From the NCBI RefSeq assembly GCF_004331735.1, contig NZ_SJSO01000005.1, positions 186,001-250,000 on the forward strand: DNA of 64,000 bases, written 5' to 3'. Source of the stretch: Pedobacter psychrodurus (GTDB lineage: Bacteria > Bacteroidota > Bacteroidia > Sphingobacteriales > Sphingobacteriaceae). Below the pieces are notes generated by a model. The model saw only the letters and a list, made by a program, of their open reading frames with translations. It was not told where the DNA came from and searched no databases. Below are positions 9,020 to 18,155 of the stretch, one piece after another. The first letter of the stretch is position 1; the number at the start of each line of letters is the position of its first letter. The translations under genes and the position numbers were made by a program.

Positions 9020-11395
9020 ATGAAAAAATATTATGCCTTAATCATCCTGTTTTTAGGAATATCGTTTGCTTATGCACAATCGCCCGCGTCTTTTGGCAAA
9101 AAAGTAAAATACATGCCTAAATCTTATGAGCGGCCAGCCGAAACCATAAACGTTAACGATAATACCAGTAGCAGCAGTTTACCCTGGATTGTTTTTTCCG
9201 ATCGTGAAGATAACTATACTACAACAGCGCCAGGTGGAAGCCTGATTATGAAAAAAATAAGCTTTATGGAGCCTTTTTATGTTTCAAAAGAAGAAAACGG
9301 CTACCTGAAACTGATCAAGTATAAGGCTGGAATGATCAGGGGAAGAAAAATTAACGATAAAAAAAGTGCCATCAGTTACGGCTGGATTGCAAAATCTAAA
9401 CTGCTTCTGTGGCAACGTGCATTCTCTAACCAAAAAACAGGTTATGCAGAGAAAGCCATCGGTATTGTTAATGGAAAAAATGCGCTAACCGAGCCAAAAT
9501 TCTATTTCGATACAACCGATTCGATCTTGGTTTATAATACACCTGAACTTAAAGATAGACGCACCAAAGTAAGGTTGCACGAAATTGCCTATATCTACAA
9601 AAAATCGGAAGATGGTAAAAAATATTTGATCGGTTCTGACGATCAGTTGGTTGCAGATACCGCCTTAAAAAGTATTTACGGATGGGTTTCTGCCGAAGCA
9701 GTACATAGCTGGGGAGATCGACTGTACATCACGTCGGTTAAACCGGGTAACTATGATAACGATGATTCTACCTCAACGGCAATCAAAAATGGAATTGATA
9801 AAGGAACGGCTTTCGTAGTAGATCCTTTATTGCCAAGAGAAAATCTGATTTTAAGAAGTGTGCCTGTGGTTTCAGATGATGCCGGTACTTATGCTGTGGG
9901 TATAGCAACCGATGTTTACAACAAAAAAGACAATAAAATATTAACCATTAACGGTTCTGCATTATCTTATCAGGATTATTTAAAGCTCCGTAAAAATAAA
10001 AGCAAGGTAAATGTAGTTTTTGTGGTAGATGGCGGGAGCCCAATGACCAAGTATCTTTCCGGAATGACCAATACCATTGCATCTTTCGAAAGCATAATGG
10101 GCGATTTTGGTAAAGGCACTAAAGTAAATTATGGTGGTGTGGTGTACCGTGGCGAAACCGGATGTGCACTACAGGGTATTTTTGTTAGCCCTATCCAGGA
10201 TGATTACCGTCAGTTGATGACTTTCCTGTCAAACCAGGCAAAAAATACCCTGAGGTGTAATGGCGAAATTGCCGAAGAACCTGTTTTTGCAGCACTAAAA
10301 TCTGGATTAAATTTGTTTAAAGCCAAAAAGAATGAAACCAATTTAATTATCTTGGTTGGCAGTACAGGGAATGTAGGTGGCACCAATAATTACCTCATTA
10401 ACGAATTAAGTGAGCAAGTTGCACTTGCCGATGCTCGTATTCTAGCTTTGCAGGTTTATAGCGATTTTAACCAGTCATTTAACGACTTCGTAATTCAATC
10501 GCGTAAATTGGTTTCGGAATCGGCTATCCGTTCTGCCGAGTATAGAAAAAATACCATGGTTAAAGGCGAAGGCTTAAAAAGCTTCCAACCTTACAATACC
10601 AGCCTGCAGGATTCTATTTCTTACTATTTAGATTATCCTAAAAACAGTTTAATACAAGGTGGAGTGGTTTTTCCTACCAAAGGATCGGTAAATTCAAACC
10701 AGAGTATGACGATCGCTTTGCGCCGTTTTGTAAAAGAAACCAATATGGATATTTACAATCAGATCAGTTCTTTAGATAGTGCATTCCGTTTAACAGGGAT
10801 ATCGCGCAAAAATCTATCGGCCGATGTAGAAGGTTTGTTGCCCGAACCTGTCGGTGCCGAAGTTGCCGATCGCATGCCGCACAATGCTTTTAAATATTAT
10901 AGCACTGCGAACCTATCAGCCGATGTTGTAAAAAACAATCGTTCTAAATTGCAATATGCGATTGTATTAAATAACATGGAATATAAGCAGATTGTAGATG
11001 TTTTTTCTAATATGTTAGGGCAAAACCTGCAGGCCGATCAGTCTTCTTTCAGAAGCAAACTGGTTAAAAATTACGTTAAAATGCCTAAGCAATTGTTGGG
11101 GATGAAAGTATCGTCAGGCGATGTTAAAGCAATGACATTGGCTAACTATATTAAATTGGTAACAGGTTTGCCTTTAAATAACGAATTCTTGTCGAAATAC
11201 ACAGTTAACGACTTAAAGAGTTCGTCTAAAATGCCGCTCGATCAGTTCGAAAACTATATCAAATTACTAAACCAATCGGTACAGCAGATTAAAAGAGCTA
11301 CGCAGATTGAGCAACAATTTGTATCAAACGGAAAAATATACTACTACATCACTGAAAATAATTTCAACCCGGCAATTTTGCCTACAACCAATTAA
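9020..11395 (+). CDS. tssR: T6SSiii periplasmic protein TssR
   Basis: A 791-aa exported protein. Residues 1-19 form a signal peptide ending ISFAYAQ. The N-terminal third is a beta-rich region with repeated solvent-exposed strands; a von Willebrand A-like domain starts near residue 330 with VNVVFVVDGGSP, where the usual DxSxS metal site is replaced by DGGSP. The C-terminal 200 residues are helical. This combination is the TssR pattern, the large periplasmic part of the Bacteroidota membrane complex. The stop is followed after 5 bp by tssH, so it is translated from the same message. Confidence 0.85.
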   Translation: MKKYYALIILFLGISFAYAQSPASFGKKVKYMPKSYERPAETINVNDNTSSSSLPWIVFSDREDNYTTTAPGGSLIMKKISFMEPFYVSKEENGYLKLIKYKAGMIRGRKINDKKSAISYGWIAKSKLLLWQRAFSNQKTGYAEKAIGIVNGKNALTEPKFYFDTTDSILVYNTPELKDRRTKVRLHEIAYIYKKSEDGKKYLIGSDDQLVADTALKSIYGWVSAEAVHSWGDRLYITSVKPGNYDNDDSTSTAIKNGIDKGTAFVVDPLLPRENLILRSVPVVSDDAGTYAVGIATDVYNKKDNKILTINGSALSYQDYLKLRKNKSKVNVVFVVDGGSPMTKYLSGMTNTIASFESIMGDFGKGTKVNYGGVVYRGETGCALQGIFVSPIQDDYRQLMTFLSNQAKNTLRCNGEIAEEPVFAALKSGLNLFKAKKNETNLIILVGSTGNVGGTNNYLINELSEQVALADARILALQVYSDFNQSFNDFVIQSRKLVSESAIRSAEYRKNTMVKGEGLKSFQPYNTSLQDSISYYLDYPKNSLIQGGVVFPTKGSVNSNQSMTIALRRFVKETNMDIYNQISSLDSAFRLTGISRKNLSADVEGLLPEPVGAEVADRMPHNAFKYYSTANLSADVVKNNRSKLQYAIVLNNMEYKQIVDVFSNMLGQNLQADQSSFRSKLVKNYVKMPKQLLGMKVSSGDVKAMTLANYIKLVTGLPLNNEFLSKYTVNDLKSSSKMPLDQFENYIKLLNQSVQQIKRATQIEQQFVSNGKIYYYITENNFNPAILPTTN

Positions 11396-11400
11396 GGGAT

Positions 11401-13917
11401 ATGGCAATTACAAATTTAAGCGAATCGGTAAAAACAGCCCTACACATCGCACAGTCGTTAGCAAAAGAATACAGGAACGAAACATTTTCTGCAGCTCATT
11501 TACTCAAAGGCTTAATGCATAAAGATGTTGGTTTACGGTCTTTTGTCACTTCAATTGGGAAGGATGAAGAATACATTAGTGAGTGGGCGGAGGTTCGAAT
11601 CGATGAACTGACAAAATCGGCAAGCTTTAGTGATACCGTTAGTGGTGCACCAGAAATAGCCGTTATTTTTGAAGAAGCTGATAATGTACGCATTAAACTG
11701 GGATTGGATTTAATTACACCCGTTTGTGTGTTAACCGCATTGGCTAAGCCCGGAATCGGTTTTCAGCCTGATCAGTTAAAATCTTTTCCGATAAAAGAAC
11801 GCGAGATTTTAGACCTCTATGTAAAGGATGAAGAAATTTCAAGAGCGGTTTCTCCAGATCAAACAACTTCGGCTACAGAAAATAAAAGTACAGGCAATGC
11901 ACTATATAAATACTGTATAGACCGGTTACAGCTAGTTCGTGACGGTAAAACTGATCCGATAATAGGCCGCGATAAAGAAACGAGGATGATGATGGAAATC
12001 CTTTGTCGGCGAACCAAACCAAATGTAATTCTTACTGGCGATGCCGGTGTAGGTAAAACTGCCCTGGTTGATGGTTTTGCCATCGATATTGTAAACCAGA
12101 ATGTGCCTGAAAGCTTAAAACCGGTTCAGCTTTTTGAGTTGGATCTAGGCTCGTTAATTGCAGGTGCATCTTACAAAGGAGAGATCGAAGACCGCTTAAA
12201 AAACATCATCAAAGAAATAAAACAGTTCGAAAAAGCTGTGCTCTTTATTGATGAAATCCACACGCTCTTGGATAGTAAAGGTCCATTGGGCGCAGGAATT
12301 GGCAATTTATTAAAGCCAGAATTGGCCCGTGGCGAAATCACGGTAATTGGTGCAACCACTATTGACGAATATCGCAAAATTATTGAGCCTGAGCAGGCTT
12401 TTAGCAGGCGGTTCGAAGTACTTCAGGTAAACGAGCCGAATGAGGAAAGCACCATAAAAATGTTGCAGAAACTGGCTGTAAAATATGAAGAGCACCATAT
12501 TTTAACCATCGAACCAGATGCTTTAGGCGAATGCGTTCGTTTAGCCAAACGCTACATGAAAGACAGGAGGTTGCCCGATTCTGCATTTGATCTGCTGGAT
12601 AGAACCATGGCGGCAATGAAAATGATGAACGATACCTCTGATGCAGTGATTGATAGTTTGGAAGCTGATCTGGATGCGTTGAATGCAAACGATGGACAAT
12701 CAGAAGCTGATAAATTTGCCGATTATAAATGGCTTTTCTCTTTGCTTCAAAATAAATTAAGTCCCGTTTTATTAGGCCGCTTAACCGACGAAACGCAAAC
12801 GGATGCCTTCGAAACGGCTGATGAATATCAAGGTTATATCAACAGCAGCCTGCAGGAACTAAAAAAATATGCTGCCGAAAAAAGCGACCGCATTACTAAA
12901 CAGGATATTGCTTCTATTGTAGCTTACAAAACAGGGATCCCAATGGGAAAACTGCAAGCAGGCGAAAAAGAAAAATTGCTGAATATGGAGCAATACCTGA
13001 AAAAACGTGTGGTGGGACAAGACCAGGCGCTTAAAGCTGTTTCTGATGCGATATTGGAATCGCGCAGCGGATTGAATAAAAAAGGACAGCCTATTGGATC
13101 TTTCTTTTTATTGGGGCCTACCGGAACAGGTAAAACTGAACTGGCTAAGTCAATAGCCGAATTTTTGTTTAACGACGAAAAGGCAATGATCCGCTTTGAT
13201 ATGTCTGAATTTAAAGAAGAACACAGTGCCGCATTGCTTTATGGAGCGCCTCCAGGTTATGTGGGTTACGAAGAAGGTGGTTTGCTGGTAAATAAAATCA
13301 GGCAACAGCCCTATTCTGTATTGCTATTTGATGAAATTGAAAAAGCACACCCTTCGGTATTTGACACCTTTTTGCAGATTTTGGATGAAGGCCATATGCA
13401 CGACCGTTTAGGGAAAGAGGGCGACTTTAGTAATTCCCTTATCCTTTTTACCTCAAATATCGGCAGCGAATGGATTGCCGAGCAGATCGGTAAAGGGGTT
13501 ATTCCGGCTTCGAACCAGTTGATGGAAGTAATGGCTGGGCATTTCCGTCCCGAATTTTTAGCCAGGATTTCGGAAATTGTTCCTTTTGCACCGATTAACG
13601 AGAGCAACGTAGTACGCATTTTCGAAATCCAGTTGAGCAGTTTGGTGCAATCGTTAAACAAAATGGGCATCGAATTTGAAATAGCAGATGATGCTAAAAA
13701 AATGATTGCTTTAGATGGTTTTACACCAAAATATGGAGCAAGGCAGCTATCGGCAGTAATCAGAAATCTTTTACGCAGGCCAATCTCGAAATACATCATT
13801 TCGGGTGAACTCAAAAAAGGATCGAAGATTCAGGTGAGCAAACATCCCGAAGAAGATACATTGAAATGGGATATTATTCAGCCAGAAGTTGCTACATTGG
13901 AACAAAAATTGAGTTAA
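11401..13917 (+). CDS. tssH: T6SS sheath-disassembly ATPase TssH (ClpV-type)
   Basis: An 838-aa Hsp100/Clp AAA+ ATPase. A Clp N-terminal repeat domain spans about residues 1-150; AAA1 has Walker A GDAGVGKT (from residue 213) and Walker B LFIDEIHTLL; AAA2 has Walker A GPTGTGKT (from residue 572) and Walker B LLFDEIEKAHP, followed by the ClpB-type C-terminal D2-small domain. In T6SSs this ATPase unfolds contracted TssB/TssC sheath for recycling. Genuine ClpB chaperones are similar, but the position between tssR and tssB, and the shortened middle domain, favour TssH. Confidence 0.9.
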   Translation: MAITNLSESVKTALHIAQSLAKEYRNETFSAAHLLKGLMHKDVGLRSFVTSIGKDEEYISEWAEVRIDELTKSASFSDTVSGAPEIAVIFEEADNVRIKLGLDLITPVCVLTALAKPGIGFQPDQLKSFPIKEREILDLYVKDEEISRAVSPDQTTSATENKSTGNALYKYCIDRLQLVRDGKTDPIIGRDKETRMMMEILCRRTKPNVILTGDAGVGKTALVDGFAIDIVNQNVPESLKPVQLFELDLGSLIAGASYKGEIEDRLKNIIKEIKQFEKAVLFIDEIHTLLDSKGPLGAGIGNLLKPELARGEITVIGATTIDEYRKIIEPEQAFSRRFEVLQVNEPNEESTIKMLQKLAVKYEEHHILTIEPDALGECVRLAKRYMKDRRLPDSAFDLLDRTMAAMKMMNDTSDAVIDSLEADLDALNANDGQSEADKFADYKWLFSLLQNKLSPVLLGRLTDETQTDAFETADEYQGYINSSLQELKKYAAEKSDRITKQDIASIVAYKTGIPMGKLQAGEKEKLLNMEQYLKKRVVGQDQALKAVSDAILESRSGLNKKGQPIGSFFLLGPTGTGKTELAKSIAEFLFNDEKAMIRFDMSEFKEEHSAALLYGAPPGYVGYEEGGLLVNKIRQQPYSVLLFDEIEKAHPSVFDTFLQILDEGHMHDRLGKEGDFSNSLILFTSNIGSEWIAEQIGKGVIPASNQLMEVMAGHFRPEFLARISEIVPFAPINESNVVRIFEIQLSSLVQSLNKMGIEFEIADDAKKMIALDGFTPKYGARQLSAVIRNLLRRPISKYIISGELKKGSKIQVSKHPEEDTLKWDIIQPEVATLEQKLS

Positions 13918-13974
13918 AACGTTAACTATTATATTATTAGAAAAAAATTAATCGCAAACTTAAATCTACATACT

Positions 13975-14421
13975 ATGTTTAATTATGAAATTGGCGGTAA
14001 TGAGCGGAAAATTGACACCTCAGAAGCTTTCGCAGAAATTGCCCACAACAAAACGCTTTTTGTACAAAAACTTACTGATAACGAACCCATCAAACCTGAA
14101 AAAGTAGAAGGGCTTAAAACAGTAAAAGAAGTATTCGATCATTACAAACCAAATGTAAGAGTTGCTTTCGAAAAGCAGGACGGATCTACGGTTGCTGAAA
14201 CCCTGAACTTTACTGAACTAGGTGATTTCGGTGTGAAAAACATTATTAACCAAAGTAACTATTTAACCAATGTTAATATCGAACGTGAAATGTCACTTAA
14301 TGTGATCAAACAGTTAAAATCAAACAAAACCTTAAAAGCTACGCTTGATGACGAAGAAACAAAATCGGCTTTCATTAGTGCTTTAAAAAACTTTGTTGAC
14401 GAATTGGAGCAAAATAAATAA
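13975..14421 (+). CDS. tssB: T6SS contractile sheath small subunit TssB
   Basis: A 148-aa soluble protein directly upstream of tssC, the invariant order for the two sheath subunits. The segment LNFTELGDFGVKNIINQS followed by a helix with LNVIKQLKSNKTLK fits the TssB core, whose strands interlock with TssC. The sheath contracts to drive the Hcp tube outward. Only 18 bp separate the stop from tssC. Confidence 0.85.
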   Translation: MFNYEIGGNERKIDTSEAFAEIAHNKTLFVQKLTDNEPIKPEKVEGLKTVKEVFDHYKPNVRVAFEKQDGSTVAETLNFTELGDFGVKNIINQSNYLTNVNIEREMSLNVIKQLKSNKTLKATLDDEETKSAFISALKNFVDELEQNK

Positions 14422-14439
14422 TCTTAACGCCGAAAAAAC

Positions 14440-15828
14440 ATGTCAAATCCTCAAGAATTAAAAGCAGACCAAAATACATCTGAAGCAGGTTTTAAACCGG
14501 CCGAAGTTAAAACTATAGAGAAAACATCACTTAAAGATAACTTAGAGAAACTGGCCCGTGTGGGCGGTTTCGATCTGTTAGAAGCTACTGTTGATGGTCT
14601 TCAGAATTTAAACCCTGAAAGAAAAGCACGGAAGCAGATCTTTTTAACAGGAGATGAGAAAAAGAAAGAACGCGAAGAGCTGAAAAAGAAGATTCAGCTT
14701 TGGATAGATGTGCTTGAGTCGTCCACCTCTGTAGCGAATATGGTTGAAAAAAGCACCGAAAAACTGAATGCAGCAGAACAAAACCTAAGTAAAAATATCG
14801 GTACAGCGCTCGAAAGTACCAGAGAATTAGAGCAGGCCTACCGTTCGGTACATTTATTCTATAAAAATACCGAATCTGATAAACTTAAAAATGTGGTGCT
14901 GTTAAATGCGTCTATGGATCAGGTTAAAGATCTGGATAACCCACGTTTTATCGAGTATGTAGATGATGAGTTAAAACAAAATTACGATCGTTTAGATCTG
15001 CGCAAAAACTACTCTTTAATAGTAGTACCGGGCTATATGGGTTCTAATAAAGTGGTAGAAAGATGGGGTAAAATTGCCCACAACAACAAAGCCATGCTGG
15101 TAACCGATTTTGCCGATCTTGATCAGCCGGATGATGTACTTGATTTATTTACAGCGGCCAACCTTACTGGTGCTGACGCATTCAAATCAAACGTAATCAT
15201 GACCTGTAACTGGCTGGTAGGTCGTGGGAAAGTAGCAGAAGTGGGCGAGGAAGATGATCTTACTGTTCCAGGATCGGCCGCACTTGCAGGTAAAATGTAT
15301 TACACATTAATGTCGCAGGTTACCGCAGGTAAAAAACATGGTGCAATAAACGAAGTAGATGGCGTAAAATTCGATTTAAAGAAAAGCGAAATCTCTCATT
15401 TAGAGCGCGTAGGTTTAGTGCCAATGGTTAACGAATACGGTAAGGTAATGGCTTTTTCTGCTAAAACGTTATTCAATGGCGACAATATCGGTTTACAAAC
15501 TTATTCAGTTGTTCGCGTATTCGATTATATCACCAAAGTTTTGTTTGATTTCTTGAATAGAAGAGCTTTCGAAAACTGGACCTCTAAAACAGAACAGGAT
15601 TTGCGTGGCCAGATTGTTAAATTTTTGGATGGTATCCAGGGTGCCGACCGCTTAATCGAAAGATTTAAGATTATGCGTTTTGAGAGAGATGAACTTCAAA
15701 AAGACAGAATCCATTTGGATATCCACATCACACCATATTTTCCGGCCAAAAGCTTTGTAGTAAAACTAGACGGGCATAAGGGCGAAGATGAAAATACCAC
15801 CTGGAATACAGAGTACAATCAGCAGTAG
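14440..15828 (+). CDS. tssC: T6SS contractile sheath large subunit TssC
   Basis: A 462-aa protein with the TssC features: LDLRKNYSLIVVPGYMGSN, the internal NVIMTCNWLVGRGKVAE segment and the C-terminal strand IHLDIHITPYFPAKSFVVKL, which in the family forms the sheath subdomain that contacts neighbours and the Hcp tube. It is the last gene of the operon, closed by the terminator at 15848-15877. The N-terminal 120 residues are helical and charged, normal for Bacteroidota versions. Confidence 0.9.
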   Translation: MSNPQELKADQNTSEAGFKPAEVKTIEKTSLKDNLEKLARVGGFDLLEATVDGLQNLNPERKARKQIFLTGDEKKKEREELKKKIQLWIDVLESSTSVANMVEKSTEKLNAAEQNLSKNIGTALESTRELEQAYRSVHLFYKNTESDKLKNVVLLNASMDQVKDLDNPRFIEYVDDELKQNYDRLDLRKNYSLIVVPGYMGSNKVVERWGKIAHNNKAMLVTDFADLDQPDDVLDLFTAANLTGADAFKSNVIMTCNWLVGRGKVAEVGEEDDLTVPGSAALAGKMYYTLMSQVTAGKKHGAINEVDGVKFDLKKSEISHLERVGLVPMVNEYGKVMAFSAKTLFNGDNIGLQTYSVVRVFDYITKVLFDFLNRRAFENWTSKTEQDLRGQIVKFLDGIQGADRLIERFKIMRFERDELQKDRIHLDIHITPYFPAKSFVVKLDGHKGEDENTTWNTEYNQQ

Positions 15829-15847
15829 TTTTTTGAGCGCTGAAATA

Positions 15848-15877
15848 AAAACCCAACCTTAGCGTTGGGTTTTTTTT
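15848..15877 (+). terminator. Rho-independent terminator after tssC
   Basis: Stem ACCCAAC (15851-15857) pairs with GTTGGGT (15864-15870) around a 6-nt loop and is followed by a run of eight T. It marks the 3' end of the operon running from the small bitopic genes to tssC. Confidence 0.9.
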
Positions 15878-15952
15878 ATGGGTTATGCATAACACTTAAC
15901 AAATTCTTTATAATTTTGTAATGCATCGGCCAGATCAGATTAATCAAAAAAA

Positions 15953-16525
15953 ATGAAGCAAGTACTTATCCTGAATGGGGATATTGAAAAAAACGCATCT
16001 ACAAATTTCCTGATTAACGCCTACAAGCAAGGTGCAGAAAGTGCTGGCGCAACCGTGAGGGAGTTAGCCATCATCGATCTGATATTCAACTCGAACAAGC
16101 TATTTAACAATAGACAGATTGCTGAGTTAGAGCCCGATTTGCAGAAAGCCTTAACAGCGATTAGGCAAAGCAGCCATGTGGTGCTTTTTTGCCCGGTGTA
16201 CGTAGATCATATTCCGGCAAAGATCAAAGGCTTTTTTGATCGCTTGTTTATGCCTGATCAGATCTTTACTACCCAACAACAAAATGTAAATAATAATTTT
16301 AGTGGCCGTTCGGCAAGGATTGTGTCTATTCTAGATGAGGCAACCTTTAAAGAGTGGAAAGCAAATAAGAAAACAACCTACCTTTCCATCAAAAAGGTTG
16401 TTTTTGAGAAGTGTAGGATGAGCCCTGTGCTCACCAATACCATTGGCGAATTACATTCTCTGGAAAATCATTACAGTCAGAAATGGTTGGCTAAGATGGA
16501 AAAATTTGGCACACAACTCATTTAG
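15953..16525 (+). CDS. Flavodoxin-fold NAD(P)H-dependent FMN reductase-like protein
   Basis: A 190-aa protein with a flavodoxin-like start, MKQVLILNGDIEKNASTNFL, corresponding to the FMN phosphate loop, and a second loop at VVLFCPVYVDHIPAKIKGFFDRLF, the CPxY-and-helix pattern of NAD(P)H-dependent FMN reductases. It probably reduces quinones or flavins in the cytoplasm. It sits between the tssC terminator and the hcp genes in the same orientation but has its own gap on both sides, so it is probably transcribed independently. No T6SS role is evident; it may be a passenger gene. Confidence 0.75.
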   Translation: MKQVLILNGDIEKNASTNFLINAYKQGAESAGATVRELAIIDLIFNSNKLFNNRQIAELEPDLQKALTAIRQSSHVVLFCPVYVDHIPAKIKGFFDRLFMPDQIFTTQQQNVNNNFSGRSARIVSILDEATFKEWKANKKTTYLSIKKVVFEKCRMSPVLTNTIGELHSLENHYSQKWLAKMEKFGTQLI

Positions 16526-16741
16526 CTAAGAGCATGTTGGGGAGATAGTGCACATAAAACACCCCATGTTGGGAGAAATTACTACAGTTTTGTAGGTTAT
16601 TCCGTAATGCGTTGTATTTGTAACACTAATAATATTTTAAAAGTTTTCCACACTTTTTCCACAGTAATAATTCGTTTAACTAATCATTTAGTGTGATTTC
16701 TGATTTTATCCTTATTTTTAAGACAAGGCTATTCGTTGTAG
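16526..16741. other. Gap before the first hcp pair
   Basis: About 220 bp with no open frame of note. It has a short imperfect repeat of CATGTTGGG(G) at about 16543 and 16564. The conserved hcp leader begins right after it. No other signal is seen. Confidence 0.5.
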
Positions 16742-16840
16742 ATGAGCGATATAGATAATAATTGGCCTAATATTTGGCTTAGTTGATGTAGTAGCGGAGG
16801 CTACGATAAATCAAATTTTTAACCTTTAAATTTTAAAACT

Positions 16841-17236
16841 ATGGCTTTCAAAGCTAGATTAAATTTTTCGGGCAAGGAGTACGATGTGCTTCATTGCGCC
16901 TATGCGTTAAACCGCGATGTAGATGCTAAGGGAAGACCCTCTTCCGGAGTTTACGGCGGTACCATCGACATTGAGATCGAATCAACCGAAGATACCTCAA
17001 TCATCGAGGCGATGGTAAACAACCAGTACAAACCCATTACAGGAAGCCTTCTGATCAAGAAAACAGAGGAAGATGCCAAAATGAAAGAAGTTAACTTCGA
17101 GGATGGCTACATTGTTAAGTATTCCGAAGGGATCAACATTGTGGGCGATCACCCGATGACGCTTAAGTTCCAGATTTCTGCAAGAAAGCTTAAATTAGGA
17201 AACGCCGAGCACCTTAACGACTGGCCAAAAGCCTAA
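16841..17236 (+). CDS. tssD: T6SS tube protein Hcp (TssD), copy 1a
   Basis: A 131-aa Hcp-fold protein starting MAFKARLNFSGKEYDVLHC. The pattern of NRDVDAKGRPSSGVYGGTI, then VNNQYKPITGSLLIKK and a C-terminal SARKLKLGNAEHLNDWPKA, matches the Bacteroidota TssD family, whose hexamers stack into the secreted tube inside the sheath. Its protein sequence is identical to that at 29621-30016. A second, different Hcp follows after 177 bp. Confidence 0.9.
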   Translation: MAFKARLNFSGKEYDVLHCAYALNRDVDAKGRPSSGVYGGTIDIEIESTEDTSIIEAMVNNQYKPITGSLLIKKTEEDAKMKEVNFEDGYIVKYSEGINIVGDHPMTLKFQISARKLKLGNAEHLNDWPKA

Positions 17237-17413
17237 GCGGAGGTTGAAGGTGTAAAGGCAGAAGGTGTAAAGTAAACTAAACACTAACCAGCTAACCTCT
17301 TAAACAGTTTAGAGAGTAGGGGTTAGGGTTAAGGTAAATAAAACGCCAACCGCAATACGCCAACCGCTCGCCGCAATTCATTCATTTTTCAAAAACATTT
17401 AAACTTTACTACA

Positions 17414-17809
17414 ATGGCATTCAAAACCCGTTTAAACTTAGGATCAAAAGAATTTGATGTACTACAGTGCAGCTTTTCATTAAATAGAGATGTCGACGCA
17501 AAAGGCCGTCCATCGTCAGGTGTTTATGGTGGCACTATCCATATCGAAATCGAATCAACCGAAGATACTTCTGTGATCGAATCGATGGTGAACAACCAGT
17601 ACAAGCCGCTTTCCGGAACATTGGTTTTCAAAAAAGGCGACGAAGATGCAAAAATGAAGGAGTTGTCTTTCGAAGATGGCTACATCATCCAGTATAACGA
17701 GGGTATTGCGGTAAACGACAATACACCTATGACATTAAGTTTTGTGGTATCTGCCCGTAAGCTAAAGCTGGGCAACGCAGAACATGAAAACGATTGGCCT
17801 AAAGCTTAA
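17414..17809 (+). CDS. tssD: T6SS tube protein Hcp (TssD), copy 1b
   Basis: A 131-aa Hcp-fold protein, a paralogue of the preceding gene (same NRDVDAKGRPSSGVYGGT core and KLKLGNAEH-NDWPKA tail, with many substitutions elsewhere). It differs from its counterpart at 30193 by two residues only (GDEDAK here, GEEDSK there). Two distinct Hcp types kept side by side suggest mixed tubes or alternative tubes for different cargo (inference). Confidence 0.9.
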   Translation: MAFKTRLNLGSKEFDVLQCSFSLNRDVDAKGRPSSGVYGGTIHIEIESTEDTSVIESMVNNQYKPLSGTLVFKKGDEDAKMKELSFEDGYIIQYNEGIAVNDNTPMTLSFVVSARKLKLGNAEHENDWPKA

Positions 17810-17834
17810 TTGTTATCAAGTATAAAATAAACTG

Positions 17835-17862
17835 AAGCGACCGGTTTATGCTGGTCGCTTTG
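17835..17862 (+). terminator. Terminator-like hairpin after hcp 1b
   Basis: AAGCGACC (17835-17842) pairs perfectly with GGTCGCTT (17853-17860) around a 10-nt loop. The following T tract is short (TGATTT), so termination may be partial. Confidence 0.65.
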
Positions 17863-17959
17863 ATTTCACTCATATTTTTATCATCCTAAATACTAAAATT
17901 AATGCTTTTTAGTCTTACGGTCATCGCCTTAAGGCTATCTCATCAATTAAAGCTCAACT

Positions 17960-18121
17960 ATGTCTAACCAATTCAAATATATTGTATTAAAAAACGATTA
18001 CCACTCTGGTAAAGTATTTGGTTTGGCACTCACACACAATTTTTATCTGAACATACAGCATATACAAATAGACTCATTTTTATTAGGTGGCTATGCATTG
18101 AAAACGCTGCACTGGGCTTAG
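17960..18121 (+). CDS. Orphan small protein (53 aa) before vgrG
   Basis: An ATG-initiated frame of 53 codons starting MSNQFKYIVLKNDYHSG and ending KTLHWA, closed by TAG 34 bp before vgrG. Composition is protein-like: aromatic and hydrophobic residues interleaved with His and Lys, no signal peptide, no clear membrane helix. I recognise no family. It lies in the short gap between the hcp terminator and vgrG and has no counterpart before the second vgrG. It could be a small VgrG-associated protein, a remnant of a longer gene, or chance. Confidence 0.4.
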   Translation: MSNQFKYIVLKNDYHSGKVFGLALTHNFYLNIQHIQIDSFLLGGYALKTLHWA

Positions 18122-18155
18122 CTAAGGGCAATTGTTGTGATCAAGATTAATCAAT

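Larger units (their letters stand above)
16742..17809 (+). repeat. Hcp-pair direct repeat, copy 1
   Basis: A block of about 1.07 kb (leader, hcp, spacer, hcp) repeated at 29522-30588 almost base for base, including the non-coding spacer. The leaders share the ATTTGG-type segment and a small hairpin GTAGC-GGAG-GCTAC (16791-16804 here). Spacer conservation points to a recent duplication or ongoing gene conversion. Confidence 0.9.

Noticed and set aside
11401..13917. Housekeeping ClpB chaperone
   Set aside because: Location between tssR and tssB and the shortened middle domain favour the T6SS ATPase.
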